NCBI RefSeq assembly: GCF_905220415.1
Contig: NC_059542.1
Location: 558,001 to 622,000 of the forward strand
Source: Colias croceus
Lineage: Eukaryota; Arthropoda; Insecta; Lepidoptera; Pieridae
Direction: 5' to 3'
DNA: 64,000 nt
The notes beneath the pieces were generated by a model. The model was not told where the DNA came from and did not search any database. It saw only the letters and a list, made by a program, of their open reading frames with translations. The position numbers were made by a program, and so were the translations under genes. Numbering within the stretch: position 1 is the stretch's first letter; every line of letters begins with the position of its first letter. This document shows, piece by piece, positions 46,426-59,122 of this stretch.

Positions 46426-46740
46426 AGTAGACGCGGCATACGCCAACATCATTACACTAAAAAACAGCGTAATTAATACATACCTACTTACTAACGCATT
46501 ATCACCAATACAGTTGTTCTCTCTTTCACTCTCATGCACGAGACATAATACATGTCTCACTCATGTACTTCGTAATAACAACTGCCGATTAAAATACAAA
46601 AAGAACGTCCAGCCACGACGCTGAATGGTGCGTGACTAAGTGAAACTCGGGCACTTACCTGAGTTTTTTCTTGCCAAAATAGAGAGCGGGTAACGTATCT
46701 AGCTCTTTTATATATCATAGGTATTTAGTACATATTTACT
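46426..46740. repeat. Common lepidopteran dispersed repeat
   Basis: Recognisable landmarks: GCATACGCCAACATCATTAC, CACCAATACAGTTGTTCTCT and GAACGTCCAGCCACGACGCT. I know this sequence type as a high-copy family in moths and butterflies; its class is uncertain. Confidence 0.5.
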
Positions 46741-47042
46741 TTCTAAATATTTTCATTCAATTTTTGATAAAAAATGTGAATGGCGCTTACGATTTTTAGT
46801 TTCGAGCACGTTGATTCCATACTAAACGCGGACCCCCTCACCGCTTAGGTAGGTACCTCAGGCCCGAATAGCTGAATTTTCGCTGACCGCCTAACCCCCC
46901 TTAACTAAGCATAAAACGCAAAAATAAGATCGTTCGTATAAAAAATAACAACCTTTGTAAATCTCGGTCTAACAAAAAAAACTAATTCTAAAATCATTAG
47001 TCGGGTTACGCCTCATACCTAGCTGTTGTATTGATATATTAA

Positions 47043-47775
47043 GGGCCGATTTTTCAATGCCCAGATAAACAGTCTAATAACTACCCCTCGAATAGATTTA
47101 TTCAATTGCTTATCTAACTCATAACGGCTCGCCTATTTTTCAATCGTGATTTATTTGATGAATAACTATCTGACCAAATATTTCCATATTGGCAGCTCTG
47201 CTCTGGGAGTGGCGAAACAAACATATTAAATTAGTCAGGTTAGAGCGGGATAGAGTCAACTTGCAATATGTAAACAACCGTCATTATAACTCACGTCAGG
47301 AGTGCATTTTAAGTTTATCTTGTGTTCTATGATTGTTGATTATTGTTTTGATTCGAGTAAAGAGTTTTGATTAAATTTGTGTTAAAATGTATATATTTTA
47401 CGATGGAAACGACATAAAGGCAGCGTCCGGCAAATTTTCAATGGCATGATCATCAGTAGGTACTATCAAAAACATCAATTTCAATATGATTTTAATTGAT
47501 CATTATTTTATAGAAAGAGGCTTAATTGAAAAAATTCTACGCTCTATGTTATTACATACGAAAATATCCCAAATTTGACGCGTCAGTTGTCAACTCAAAC
47601 GTCTAATCGTCGAATAGCACGCTATCTGGCCGTTGGAGCAGCAGATAGATTTATTCCTCAAATAACGTAGTTATTCGATAGATAAGTCCTATTCGTCTAT
47701 TGAAAAATTGAATATTTTGTTAACTGAAGAATAAAGTCTATCTAGCTGTTTATCTGGGCATTGAAAAATCGGCCC
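47043..47775. mobile_element. PIF/Harbinger-type MITE
   Basis: 733 bp with inverted ends GGGCCGATTTTTCAATGCCC (and ATAAACAG beyond) flanked by TAA on both sides (47040-47042 and 47776-47778). Subterminal motifs of the CAATTG/TTATTC type repeat inside. No transposase frame. Confidence 0.85.
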
Positions 47776-47820
47776 TAAGAAGAGCTGGAACGTCAACACA
47801 TTTACACATTGCACATGTTA

Positions 47821-48161
47821 GGCCGGGAGATACTGACACAAAATTTCGGGTCATTTGTAACAGGATGGCGGTCTAGAAGGGTCTTAGTACGCAATGACAA
47901 AAAGAAAAATGATGGTCAGAACGCTGGTACCGGCGGACTACATCTTTTTTATGGGCTATCGGTAAATTCTAAAATTTTTGTGTTACAAATCGTTTGACTT
48001 TCGCTATTTATACGACGAGTTCGACTAACGCCCACGCGACAAGTCCGCCGGTACCAGCGTTCTGACCATCATTTTTCTTTTAGTCATTGCGTAATAAGAC
48101 CTCTGTAGAACCGCCATTCTGTTACAAATGACCCGAAATTTTGTGTCAGTATCTCCCGGCC
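47821..48161. mobile_element. Foldback MITE (341 bp)
   Basis: Arms of about 150 bp (GGCCGGGAGATACTGACACA inward to ATGATGGTCAGAACGCTGGT) are near-perfect inverted copies around a small loop, flanked by TA (47819-47820 and 48162-48163) as in Tc1/mariner-type elements. Confidence 0.88.
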
Positions 48162-48163
48162 TA

Positions 48164-49500
48164 TGTATGTGTCATATTTTGCAATTGTTTATAAATACAG
48201 GGTGATGTAATTGGTGTAGTACCTACGAATATCTAAAAATCTATGAAGAATTTTGTGATACAGTACCTAAATGGAAGAATTATAGACTATTTTACAGTAT
48301 TTAATAAAATCATTTAATTTTTTGTTCATTTTCATTAGAAATGTCAATTTTTCTCACCAAGGTAGAAATTTGGATGATAAGGATCTTGTTAGAAAAATAT
48401 AAATTTTGACTAAAATCGGCATTTTTTTTTTCAAAAATCAAATTACTAATTAATAATCAGAGTTATCACATTATTAAAAAAAATAATTAGAAAGTTTGGA
48501 GAAAGACGCGAGAACATGAGGAAAAATATATTCAATTAGAACCAAAAGTAGATAATTACACTGACTCATTTATAATAACATTATGAAATTCCGACGGCGA
48601 GTTCTTCGAGCGATGAAAGTTTCAGTGAAGTAGAAGATTACGATTAGGTATGATTAAGTAGATTCTTCTTCTTCTCTTTAGATACTGCTCTCTGAATTGG
48701 TGGTAAATGTTAAAACTGTTAAACTGCTAAGACGATTCAAAAGTGCTTCTAGAAGAAGTCTAATTGTATAAATGTTTGAGTTTGAGTTTAAAACCAATAG
48801 TGTGAAAATTATACAATAAACATGTAACACATATTTGTCAGCGCGTATTGGTAGGTATTACGTACTTTCTACAAATATAATATTTCTTAGATATCTTTAC
48901 TCGACTAAAGTCAGGACAAGACTGCTCCGCAACTGCAGAAGACGTCCGTTATTTAAATCATTATTGTCCGTATATACATAGTAGTCTTTGATCATTATCA
49001 AAACAACCATCCGTGTGTTGGGAGTGAGCGCACGTGTTATTTGTATTGTTTTTATGACCTGAAATTTAATTATTATTTGATAATTGAATGATTATTAATA
49101 CTTTTATCCAATTGATTATTATTAGAATAAATAATTAACTTCATCAATTGATTTACTTATAAAGTATAATTTTACAGGTAAATTATGAGAGCTTTCATAA
49201 TTATATTTGCATAATATATTTATCTACAACACACCCATTTTACAATTCAAGTCTAAAATGAAACTAGAGTCGCATTTATTTTTGAACATACTGTACCTAA
49301 GTGAAATTGCATAAGTGTGAGTACTGTGAACATGCCAGCTTTCCCTAATTGACCGATAGGTAGGTATTGTGGCTGTATTGTTCAAGAATATAAAAGTCAA
49401 CAGATGACGGCATTCATAAAACATTATCCAGCGTTACAATCGTCTTTCATTGAGGGCAATTCGGAATTTATTACATTTAGACGCAAATGGCCAATTATAC
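48164..49500. other. Upstream region of vg, mostly non-coding
   Basis: AT-rich. Around 48490-48655 two frames look like decayed coding sequence (EEKYIQLEPKVDNYTDSF, then after a frameshift SSSSDESFSEVEDYD and a stop), probably from a dead transposon. Nothing else supported. Confidence 0.35.
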
Positions 49501-49845
49501 TATCCGTCATCAAACGGCGGCAGAGGTCCGATAAACGCGCGACAAAAAGCGCGCGATGTTATCGAGAGGGGTGCGGGGCGTGCGGTGCGGGGGGCGGGGA
49601 GGGCGCGGGGCGGGGCGAGCGGTGGGCCGGCCTGGCCAATGCGCGCCGCCGCCTCGCCTCTCCCCGCCGCGCCAGTATCGCGCGGCGCGCCGCCTTGAAC
49701 GCATTCTTCGCGTGAATGCTCCGTGCTTCGCGAGCCGAACGACACCGCGCGTGTTACAGTGCCCTCCGACCGTTGACCGCTGACCCCCAGTGCAGTGTAG
49801 TGAGTGATACTTGTGATACTGAGTGACCGTAACACAGATACGAAG
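49500..49845 (+). promoter_or_regulatory. vg: vg CpG-rich promoter and non-coding exon 1
   Basis: About 49540-49760 is sharply GC- and CpG-rich in an AT-rich region, as at the promoters of developmental regulators. It is followed by a leader-like stretch ending CAGATACGAAG with the donor GTAATT at 49846. No conserved protein is encoded in any frame here; the long frames are composition artefacts. I infer this is the first, untranslated exon of vg, spliced to 59550. The exact start site is not determined. Confidence 0.55.
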
Positions 49846-52097
49846 GTAATTACACGTGCGAGTCGCTATAGCGGCCCGCTCGAGATCCTATCGGCCGTGA
49901 ATAATAACATGCCGAAAATATAAATCAGCGCCTATCGGATTCTTATCGGAATTTATAAGTTGTATGAGCAGGTATCGGTAAGTCTTGTGCAGAGGTTTAA
50001 CGACATTTAAATTTATACTTCTCTAACAAATTGTATATCAAACGTAAATAAACTAAAAAGACAGCTGTTGGAACTTGGAATTCTTTTTTATTGATTGGTC
50101 TGGGTTTTACCAAGTTTGGCGCCTACTTGCAACATACATACCTACGTGATTCACAGAAAGCATAGATATCAGCTATAAATAAATAAAAAGATTTTGTGTT
50201 ATTCATGTAAACTCAATAAGTTGATTAGGACCTAGGTAGGTAAACACCGAAAATCCCAAATCATTGTTATTATGTATGGTAGTAGTGTCCATTTATTTAA
50301 ATTTGTATCATACTTGGTGAGTACTAAGTACCTAGCTAGGTAGGTACCTATTTTCCATTTTTTTAATAGGTATCTACTCATAAATTGACTATAAACTTCA
50401 TGTTGTTCCTTTAAAACGCACAAAGTTTATTTAGCGCTATTACAGTATTACATGATATTAGGAAAATATTTCCTAATACCTAGGTAGGTACTGACTACTG
50501 TGGCTCTGTCGTTTTAATTTATAGGTTTCAATTCATAGGTACTTAATATAAATAATAAATTATAGTAATTGAATAGGTAGGTAGGTATGTAACCTATCTG
50601 CTAGGTTGAATGATTTAGGTTTACTTTCGATTGTTAGAAGGGTTTTCATTAGGTAGGTAAAGTACATAATATTTTGGTAGGTAGGTAGGATGTAGATACA
50701 TGTGGGCATCTCTGAAAGATTTTCCCTCTTAAAAAAATGTATGTAAATAACTAGGTACATAGTTAGTAGGTATGTAGTACATACCTACTACCTTTCCGCC
50801 CGCGGCTTCGCTCGCGTGGTGAAAGAACTCAAGGAGATGCCTACAACTGCGATGATTTGCCGTCGCGCTGTGCAAAGCTAGGAACATATACCTAGGTACC
50901 TAGATAATATTATTATAAGCCTCAAGGCTCAAAACTTCCTCACTCCGTTACGAACTAAAAGAAGGACAAACAAACACAGTTTCTTACTAGGTATGTAATA
51001 TATCCATTTTATACTAAGGATTAATCTAAAATGGTACCTAACTAACAGTAATTAAAGTTCAATTCCAGAAACGTGGAAACTAGGTAGGTACCTTCAAGGC
51101 TTTTAATGACTTTTAATGACTTGACGTAAAGGGCATTATTAATTAAATAAATTACCTATAGAAATTATTTCGCACAAAAAAGGTCAGTGACTTCCTTAAC
51201 AGTCTAGTGTTAGATCTGTTTCAAATAACCAAGTGTCGTTTCTATATATTAGGATATCTATATCAATCTGGATATCTCAATAATATCTACCTATCTAGAT
51301 TTAGGCATATAGGTACCTGGTGCCCAGTATTATGGCTGTTCAATTTATTATCAGTAAAACTAAATTGCATTATTTTTTGAATAAAAGTAAATACTTATAA
51401 CGAGCGCATGGTTTAAAAATATTATTATTTATATACATATAGTTAGGTACCTACCTACTTACTATAAACACGAAAGTTTACAAAAATGTAGGTATGGCTT
51501 TTTGTTGCCTTTTCTTCGGCTCATGTCATTTGGTTGGTACTACAGATAGCTACTTACATAATAAACATAAATAGCGAAAATATAGGTATTAAATCGGGTA
51601 AAATCATAACAACGCTTAAAGTGCTAATTAAAGAATAATTACCTAGGTAGGTACCTACATGAGAAGCAAAGTAAATAGGTATTTTAATTATAAAGTATTC
51701 TATGTTATACCACAGAATAGTTAATACCTACCTACAGGTAGTTATACCTACCTACCATTTAAGTCTGCTAACCGTAATTGAGATAAACGATCTTCTAATT
51801 CTTATGCAAATCTAATCTTTATAATAATTACATGAATTATACAATTAAATTCTATTAGTTAAAAGTATTTAGGTAGGTATTAGCTTTTAGCTTGTCAGAA
51901 ATGTTTCAGATAAATCTAGTAATTATAGCATTAATTCAAATTTTGATCCGAATAATCCAACTTTATTGAAAGAGGAAGGAAAGACGACTTCATTGACTAG
52001 ATTTTAAAGTATTTCTGTAGCATAAAATAATCATAATCACAGATGAGAGAACATTAAATAATTTTGAAATTAATTATTTAGTTTAGTAGGTACGTAC

Positions 52098-52767
52098 TAG
52101 AGATGCGCCGAATAGTGGTTTCACCGAATAACCGAATACCGAATACTATTCGGTTAGAACCTTACCGAACCGAATATTCGGCCGAATTATTCGGTTCAAT
52201 GTTTTGACGTGTTTTGATGCGTAAACCGGTTCTAACGGGTCGCAAGTAGCTGCCGGCTCGGTGCCGAGCGAGCCTTACCTCACCGCCCGCCACCAAATAA
52301 CAAAGCAAAACCTTTAATATTAAATGTTTGAAATAGTCATATTTCATACTAAATGTATGGGAGCGTTTCATGTAACATTTTTGGATATTTCTCGTTTTAT
52401 TTTTAAAAAATTATTATTGTCATTTTACTCATTAGGTATAGTACTTTCAATATGAGTTTAAGGTTTTTTGATATCTGTTATAGTTACGCGTTATAGTATC
52501 GCCTGTGCACACTTAACGATTACACCCTGTATACCTTAGGTTCAAACATTCCTCATAGGATTTCTTTGACTTGTGTATACTGTATAGTATGACATAAATC
52601 ATTCATAATATGAAGTTATTTATTTAGTTCTATAGCCAAGAAAGTAGAAATACTCATACCGAATATATTCGGCACCTAAACCGAATAATTCGGCCGAATA
52701 CGAATAGTAAAAAAGATGCCGAATATGCCGAATACCGAATATGTATTCGGTATTCGGCGCATCCCTA
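52098..52767. mobile_element. hAT-type MITE
   Basis: 670 bp, ends TAGAGATGCGCCGAATA and the complement of TATTCGGCGCATCCCTA, flanked by a perfect 8-bp duplication GTACGTAC (52090-52097 and 52768-52775). Many CCGAAT/ATTCGG motifs lie just inside both ends. The 8-bp duplication and end type fit hAT. No transposase. Confidence 0.9.
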
Positions 52768-53754
52768 GTACGTACCATCATATTATTTTAATAATTAATA
52801 CATACTTATATAAAAAATATCACAATAGGTAGGTACCTAATAGGTATCTTAGCTGCATGTCGATGCTTCCGCTATTTTATGCTAAAATTAATCATAGGTA
52901 CCTAGATAACTTATAAGTTAACGGTAACTATACCTATCTACCGTTTCACGTCTTTATGTAGTTTTCTTATTGTTTTATATTTAGGTAGTATCTACCTAAC
53001 CGCCAAAAAGGACGAAGTTCTCAATCCGACTCTATTTTATTTGATAAAAAATAAATTGAAAATATCTTATATTTTTTTCAAATCCAGGTTCCAATTGTAT
53101 AAACTTATCTTAATATAGGTACTAATATGTACTTAATAACTTATCATTACTGTATGTGTAACTTCATAAAGTCGAATAATGGAGAGGGGATAACTTCGGT
53201 TGTAACTTTCCTTCAGATTAATTAATGAAAATCCACATGTAAGCTATTAAATAAATTATTGTTATGGTAGGTTAGGCGTTTTTCTGTATTATGACGGAGC
53301 TATGTTTAATAAGTATTGTTTTATCTTTCAGCTCTATGATTGCTCGTATCGTTATGTCAGTTATCTATACTTAAAAACTGAAAAAAAAATCTGTATGCTT
53401 GTACAGGCAGCTCTAATTGAGCACTAAATTATTAGCTGATGTGTCCCTCGCTCCAACTGTTTCACAGCGCGGTCACTGCTAGCTTAATGAAAAGTTAGCA
53501 GTGTTCTCATTTTTAGTCCCCCTATCACAGCACCAAATATCTGTTATCAGCACTAAAATAGCACTAAATTTTGAGATATAGTTAATACGAGTGATTCTGC
53601 CGACTTGACCTTTCTAGCTTAACAGACGTGCATAATTCAATGCAACTTGAACTGGATCGACTAAGCGCCATATTGTGACGAGCTTTTTATTCAAAACTAA
53701 AAAAAATATATATTTTTTTTAATTTGACTGGTCAGGCAAAATAAAACAGGCTTT

Positions 53755-53990
53755 TTAGGTTAAGCGTTTTTGAAGTTATACTTCTTTTGGCGCGATGGAG
53801 AAAAATGATGAGAGTGAATTTTTACGATGCGCGCGCACACCGACACCTAAATTTAACAGTATGAAGTTAGTTCTAGGTGGTATGAAAATTGATAACTATG
53901 TTTAAGTTGTATATTCTAGTATTTTTTCCATACGCCAAAGAAGTATAACTTCTAACGCGTGTATCTACATAAGTACACACACTCTTTTTT
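53755..53990. repeat. Inverted-repeat element
   Basis: GAAGTTATACTTCTTTTGGCG at the left is mirrored by CGCCAAAGAAGTATAACTTC at 53933-53952, followed by an AAGTACACACACTC segment. Resembles other lepidopteran elements with GAAGTATAACTTC. Confidence 0.55.
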
Positions 53991-54109
53991 TTTAAATATC
54001 ATTAAAACACATAAAGGTCATTGCTGTTCCTGTTCTTAGATCGCATAAATGTTTTTTGCTAATTTATCTGTCAATCAAAATTTATCTGGATTCGTCCAAC
54101 TTCTTTCTT

Positions 54110-54299
54110 TCTTTGTACGTACTATACCTAATCTCGGAAACTATACTGATCCGGTTTGAAAAATTATTTCGGTGTTAGATAGCCCATTTATCGAGGAAGG
54201 CACCCAATAGCCTTCGACGATAAATGGTATATAATATTATCATCTCGCTTAAACCAACAGGAACGGAGCACTGCGGGTAAAACCGCAGAGCACAGCTAG
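54110..54299 (+). mobile_element. Helitron-like element, GCACAGCTAG family
   Basis: Carries GATAGCCCATTTATCGAGGA and AAACCGCAGAGCACAGCTAG; includes a small inverted duplication of the CCTTCGACGATAAATGG segment. Confidence 0.65.
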
Positions 54300-54953
54300 T
54301 ACCTACTTAGGTACGTTAATTCGTACTTATGTTTCGTTAGAGTATCCAACCTAAATCTGCTTTGATCATTAGCAACTAATACCTAGGTACATGTAACATA
54401 AAGCTACTGTTTGTCAACACTGTCCGTTTGTACCGCGATGACTTGCTTCGACTGGAACCAGTTTAAATAACTCGCTTCCCAGTTACAAGCCTGTAGAAAA
54501 CCTTATTTACTGCACGCTTGTGTGAATTAAATAAACATATTGAGATAATAAATTGTTAGTTTAAAATGGTAGTTTTTTGTTATGTATTAAAGTTTCCTGA
54601 AACTATACTTTCATGATAATACCTACGATGAATTGTAATCGGTGAAAATGTATCAACGCTTTTAAGTTATAAATAACAATACTTACCTCAATAGTAAATA
54701 TACATATGTAAGAAAATGTAATGAGTTTTCAGTCAATTATTAATTCAATGAAGGGTTGAAAATGCTAAGAGCTGGAAATGAGTAGTTTGATTTCAATAAA
54801 TTACCTACTCATTATAATAATTACTAGGTACATAATATAAATCAAAGTCGCTTTCTCTGTCCCTATATCCCTATTTAGGTATGCTAGTATCTATGTTCAA
54901 AACGACGGATTTTGACGGCTGAATAGTGAATACAAAACTACCTATATAGATTA

Positions 54954-55172
54954 CTAGCTTTCCGCCTGCGGCTTCGCCCGCGTTTTCAAAGAAAAACCCG
55001 CATAGTTCCCGTTCCCGTGGGATTTCCGGGATAAAACCTAGCCTATGTTACTCGTGGATAATGTAGCTTTCGAATGGTGAAAGATTTTTAAAATCGGTCC
55101 AGTAGTTTATGAGCCAATCCGTTACAATCAAACAAACAAACAAAGTTTTCCTCTTTATAATATTAGTGTAGA
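54954..55172 (-). mobile_element. Helitron-like element
   Basis: Minus-strand, near full length: TCTACACTAATATTATAAAG to GCGGAAAGCTAG. Confidence 0.78.
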
Positions 55173-55952
55173 TAATATGATAATCATGTTTAAATAACAC
55201 TACAGTGCTGGGATATTATTGACGCGGGTTTCTGAAGGGTATAATTGGATGTACTTGCTTTCTAATTTTGTAGACAACATTAAGAGCTATAAAGTATAAC
55301 AATCGTATACTAGTTAGATATTTAATGACATTTATAATCACATCTTTGCAAATCATTCATTTGATGCCATTAATTTTCGAATCGTAAAAATAGTTTTTCG
55401 AAGATCAGTCTCATAAAATGTTAATGCATAATATTTCGACTTTGATTGTTTTCGGTTGCACAAAATTTAGTGTCAACCATATTATAAGTGCGTATTAAAT
55501 TTTTACGAGTCAACTGAAAAACACGCATGTCCTCCAGACCATAAAACCTTCCATAAAGCTTTATAAAGACCCAAAATAAATATTGACTTTAATAAATTAT
55601 TTTTAACAAATAAAAGGTTTTATATTAAACACCGACTTCGCCTTTATTTTACTTTTGCCTACCTAGGTAAAAAATTTAAGATTATGTTTTTCTATTACCT
55701 TGAAATTACCTTTTCCAAAATTAGGAATAACACATAGGTAGATACGGTCTATAGATAAAAAATATTTTACATACCTAGGTACCTACCAATATCGATATGT
55801 AGGTACGGTCTGCGGTCGAATTTAGAAGTCTCAACAAACACTCATCCATTTTTTTAAGTTGGTTATAATATTATATAAGCCTTATACATAATTTGACACA
55901 GATTTATAGACCGTATGTTAACATCGCGATGCATGCTGTGAAACACAGATAA

Positions 55953-56107
55953 GGGGCCGTATTATTACCTCTTGTTTCCAGACAGTTTACGCCGTGAATT
56001 CAACTGACTGGCAAATTCATATTTTTATGATTGCAATAACCAGCCATGGTTAATTATGGTATCTATTCGGCGTAAACTCACTGGGAACTAGAGGTCGGCC
56101 CGGCCCC
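55953..56107. mobile_element. Small TIR element
   Basis: GGGGCCG ends, and inner TTTACGCCG/CGGCGTAAA and ACCTCTTGTTTCC/GGGAACTAGAGGT arms are inverted. Target duplication not clear. Confidence 0.5.
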
Positions 56108-56417
56108 AGTGGTAAGAATTAGAAGGTCGAACTTTGACTACCGGGTGGATCTACTTTTATTTAATTAATTTAAAAATGTATATTCTATATGTGCTTGTTT
56201 ATCAAATAATTTCGTTTTATTTTAAAATTTGCACGGGGATTTATTACCTAGGTATATGGGGAATATTCAATTAGAATTTCGCTTTTGAATATACCTACCT
56301 AGTCAAAATATCTACAGAAAAAACAAATTTTTACTATTCTCCTCAAAAGTTTAAATTTAGTCCGATTTTTAACAGATTCGAATGTATAAATTGAAAAATA
56401 ATAGGTACCTATTAATT

Positions 56418-56667
56418 AACCGACTTCAAAAAAAAGGAGGAGGTTATCAATTCGGCCGGTATATTTTTTTTTTTTTTTTTATGTATGTACACCGATTACT
56501 CCGAGGTTTCTGAACCGATTTACGTGATTCTTTTTTTGTTCGATGCGGGATGGTGTCGAATTGGTCCCATAAAAATTTTATTCGGATAGGCCCAGTAGTT
56601 TTTATTTTATGAGCATTTTTGTCTGTAGGTATTTGTAAATTTTGCAAGTGCAAGTTTGAAGTCGGTT
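56418..56667. mobile_element. TIR element with AACCGACTTCAAA ends
   Basis: AACCGACTTCAAA at 56418 and TTTGAAGTCGGTT ending at 56667; internal GGAGGAGGTTATCAATTCGG and GATTACTCCGAGGTTTCTGA mark a very common lepidopteran repeat. Confidence 0.7.
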
Positions 56668-57243
56668 GTTTTTAACGCAGTTATCACTTGTCGATTTTAA
56701 GATAAAGTAGAGTTGACACGGTTTTCAACGAACGGCGCGGGCGCTCCCTATATTCGAGATGATGACTGAAATTATAAAATTCCAGCCCATTCCATTTTAC
56801 AAATCTATACTAATGTTAGAAAGCTGAAGATGTTTAAACGCGCTAATCTCAGGAACTGGGACGATTTGAAAAATTATTTCGATGTTAGATTAGATAGCCC
56901 ATTTATCGAGGAAGGCTATATAAGAGCGATTCAATAAAGAAACGAATCTTCAATGGCGGCCAAAGCCGACACTGACATATAGTAGGGTCAGCAAAAAAAG
57001 AAAATAAAAATATCGTAAATGGATAATTATTTCAAATTGTTTGTTGATAAACTTCTTTGTTATGGTATTTGTGTATTTATATGAATTATCATATTTACGT
57101 ATACATAATGCAACAAAATCCTCATAATACTTGTAATTAGCCCATAAAACTGAACTACTTTTCCCAAAGAACATATTTTGTAAAATTCCAATAAAACATT
57201 ACCTACCTACTTACTATCGCAAATATATAATTGTCATTGTAAA

Positions 57244-57388
57244 TCTTTATATGTAAAAATGAATCGCAGAATGTGTTGAACCGATTTCGATAATTCTTTT
57301 TTTATTATATTTCTTGAAGTACGAGGATGGATCTTATGTAGAGAAAACGTAAACATGTACCACGGGCGAAGCCGGGGCGGACCGCTAG
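57244..57388 (+). mobile_element. Helitron-like element, CGGGCGAAGCCGGGG family, nested
   Basis: Starts TCTTTATATGTAAAAATGAA and ends CCGGGGCGGACCGCTAG. Lies inside the first interruption of the larger element. Confidence 0.75.
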
Positions 57389-57544
57389 TTTATAATAAAA
57401 ACTATTAAAGGGATAATCAAATACATTTCAGTTAATTTACTTTTCCCTATTTTTTTTACATGCCGTACGGCCGTGTGTGAGCGAGAGGGAATGATAAGCG
57501 CTGCGTTACATTATTTTATCATCACGCTAAGACTAACAAGAGCG

Positions 57545-58148
57545 CCGAGACGAATGTCAAAACGCCAAGGAATAGAATACGCTATCGATAGAAATTGACA
57601 TAAGCGTACGATGTTTTGCCTAAGGATTCGGTCACCCTACCAACGACAATGACGACCACGAACAAAATTTTCAACCAGTCGCAATTAAATAAAATTGTGC
57701 AAAACATAATTAAAATGACATTTAAGAATTTCCTGTCGTATTGGTGTTTGGAAACATTTTTTTTGAGATCAATGAATAAACAAACAGGTTTTTCATAGAA
57801 ACGGTGGCTCCTAGAAAAAAATGTATTTAACATTTTTTATAGATAATTAGATGATCTACAATTTTGGTTCAGGTGATTCAAGTATGATAAACTTATCGTC
57901 TCAGCGAAAATCGCAAAAAAACCCTATTTTTTATTAATTGACCTCGAAATTTTTTATTTCCGAGTACTAGAATGACGAGAGATTTAAATATTGATTTTGA
58001 ACAAATTTCGGCAAGATTGGAATTTTGGTCGTGGTCGTCTTCGTCGTTGGTAGTGTGACCGAACCATTACCAAAATGTCATGAGCTTATGTCAATAATTA
58101 GCGTTAGCAGTTTCTATTCCATGGCGTTACGTACGTTTGTCTAAAGGC
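57545..58148. mobile_element. Long-armed foldback element, hAT-like duplication
   Basis: About 110-130 bp at each end are inverted relatives (landmarks ATTGACATAAGC, GATTCGGTCACCCTACCAAC, GACGACCACGA). Flanks show an 8-bp duplication CAAGAGCG (57537-57544, 58149-58156) inside the host Helitron-like element. An 8-bp duplication suggests hAT. No transposase frame. Confidence 0.8.
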
Positions 58149-59122
58149 CAAGAGCGGAGCACTGCGGGGAAAACCTCGGGGCACAGCTAGTAATTACAAA
58201 TAATAAAAGATCCTTCTCCTTTTGATTTCCTCCTTTCCCTATTGTATTCTCAACTAAAATGACTAACATAATAACATTATGTATACTAATATCATAGTTA
58301 GTATAAATGCTAATATTATGAAGTGTAAAATATCTTGGTTCATTTGTAACAAAAAAATTAACTACTGAATCAATATCATCAGAAAGCTTCATTACTTCTT
58401 CCTACTAGCCTAGGTATATTTTTATTTCTCATCTACCATAAATATGCAAATCAATTGAGCACTTGAGATATCTGTATACAACAAATTTACTTTTGTAATT
58501 TAAGCCTATACTTATAAGTTATAATAATAGCCTGCCTAGGTAAAATCCAATTTTTTAGGAAGTTCCCACTTAACCGATTTCCCTATTTTATCCATTTATT
58601 CTCTAGGGAGTTTATTTGTCTCTAAGTATTATAAATTGTATAAATCTCTAAGTATAAGCTATAAACACCAATGAAAATTGAAAACACCGTTTTTTTGAGA
58701 TAGTTCAAACATGCTAATTTTACCTACATGTGTATCTTTTAACTTTTTAAATGCATAAGGTATATTTTGAAAATCTTGTTATCACAATTTTAAATTGACA
58801 AAGACGTACCTAGTAGGTACCTACATATTGTATGGTCAATTGTGAATCGAACTCTCTTCTTGCAATTTAAGTTTTAACGTTCTCCGTATCATCATAATCA
58901 TGTCATCGTAATTTAAACGTGTAGGTACCTACTTACCAACTTACTAAATACATATCTAATACCTATTAAAAATAATATAAAATGCACATGATTTTAATAA
59001 ACCAAGTGTAGAGTTTCTTGCCGGCTCTTCTCTGTGTCACAAAATAATAACTAGTAGCTAGCTATCTGTGTTAAAAATATAAAGAATCAAAAGTGCTAGG
59101 TATATACCTACATATACCTATA

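Larger units (their letters stand above)
43500..52900. repeat. Region dense in palindromic TAGGTACCTA microsatellites
   Basis: Short arrays of TAGG/CCTA that meet as palindromes (for example TAGGTAGGTACCTACCTA near 43510, and similar at 45880, 46010-46055, 46297, 50228, 50340, 51090, 51650) are frequent here and further along vg intron 1, but rare in the cnk gene body. Confidence 0.7.
56804..58190 (+). mobile_element. Helitron-like element split by two insertions
   Basis: Its 5' part (TCTATACTAATGTTAGAAAG to GAGGAAGGCTATATA) is at 56804-56932. A middle piece (ATCATCACGCTAAGACTAAC) is at about 57517-57544, and the end (GGAGCACTGCGGGGAAAACC, GCACAGCTAG) is at 58157-58190. Between lie about 580 bp of other sequence with a second Helitron-like element, and the foldback element 57545-58148. 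Confidence 0.75.

Noticed and set aside
49404..49835. Several long frames on both strands in the GC-rich vg promoter
   Set aside because: All are Arg/Ala/Gly/Pro-rich composition artefacts of a CpG-rich region; none has a domain or agrees with splicing.
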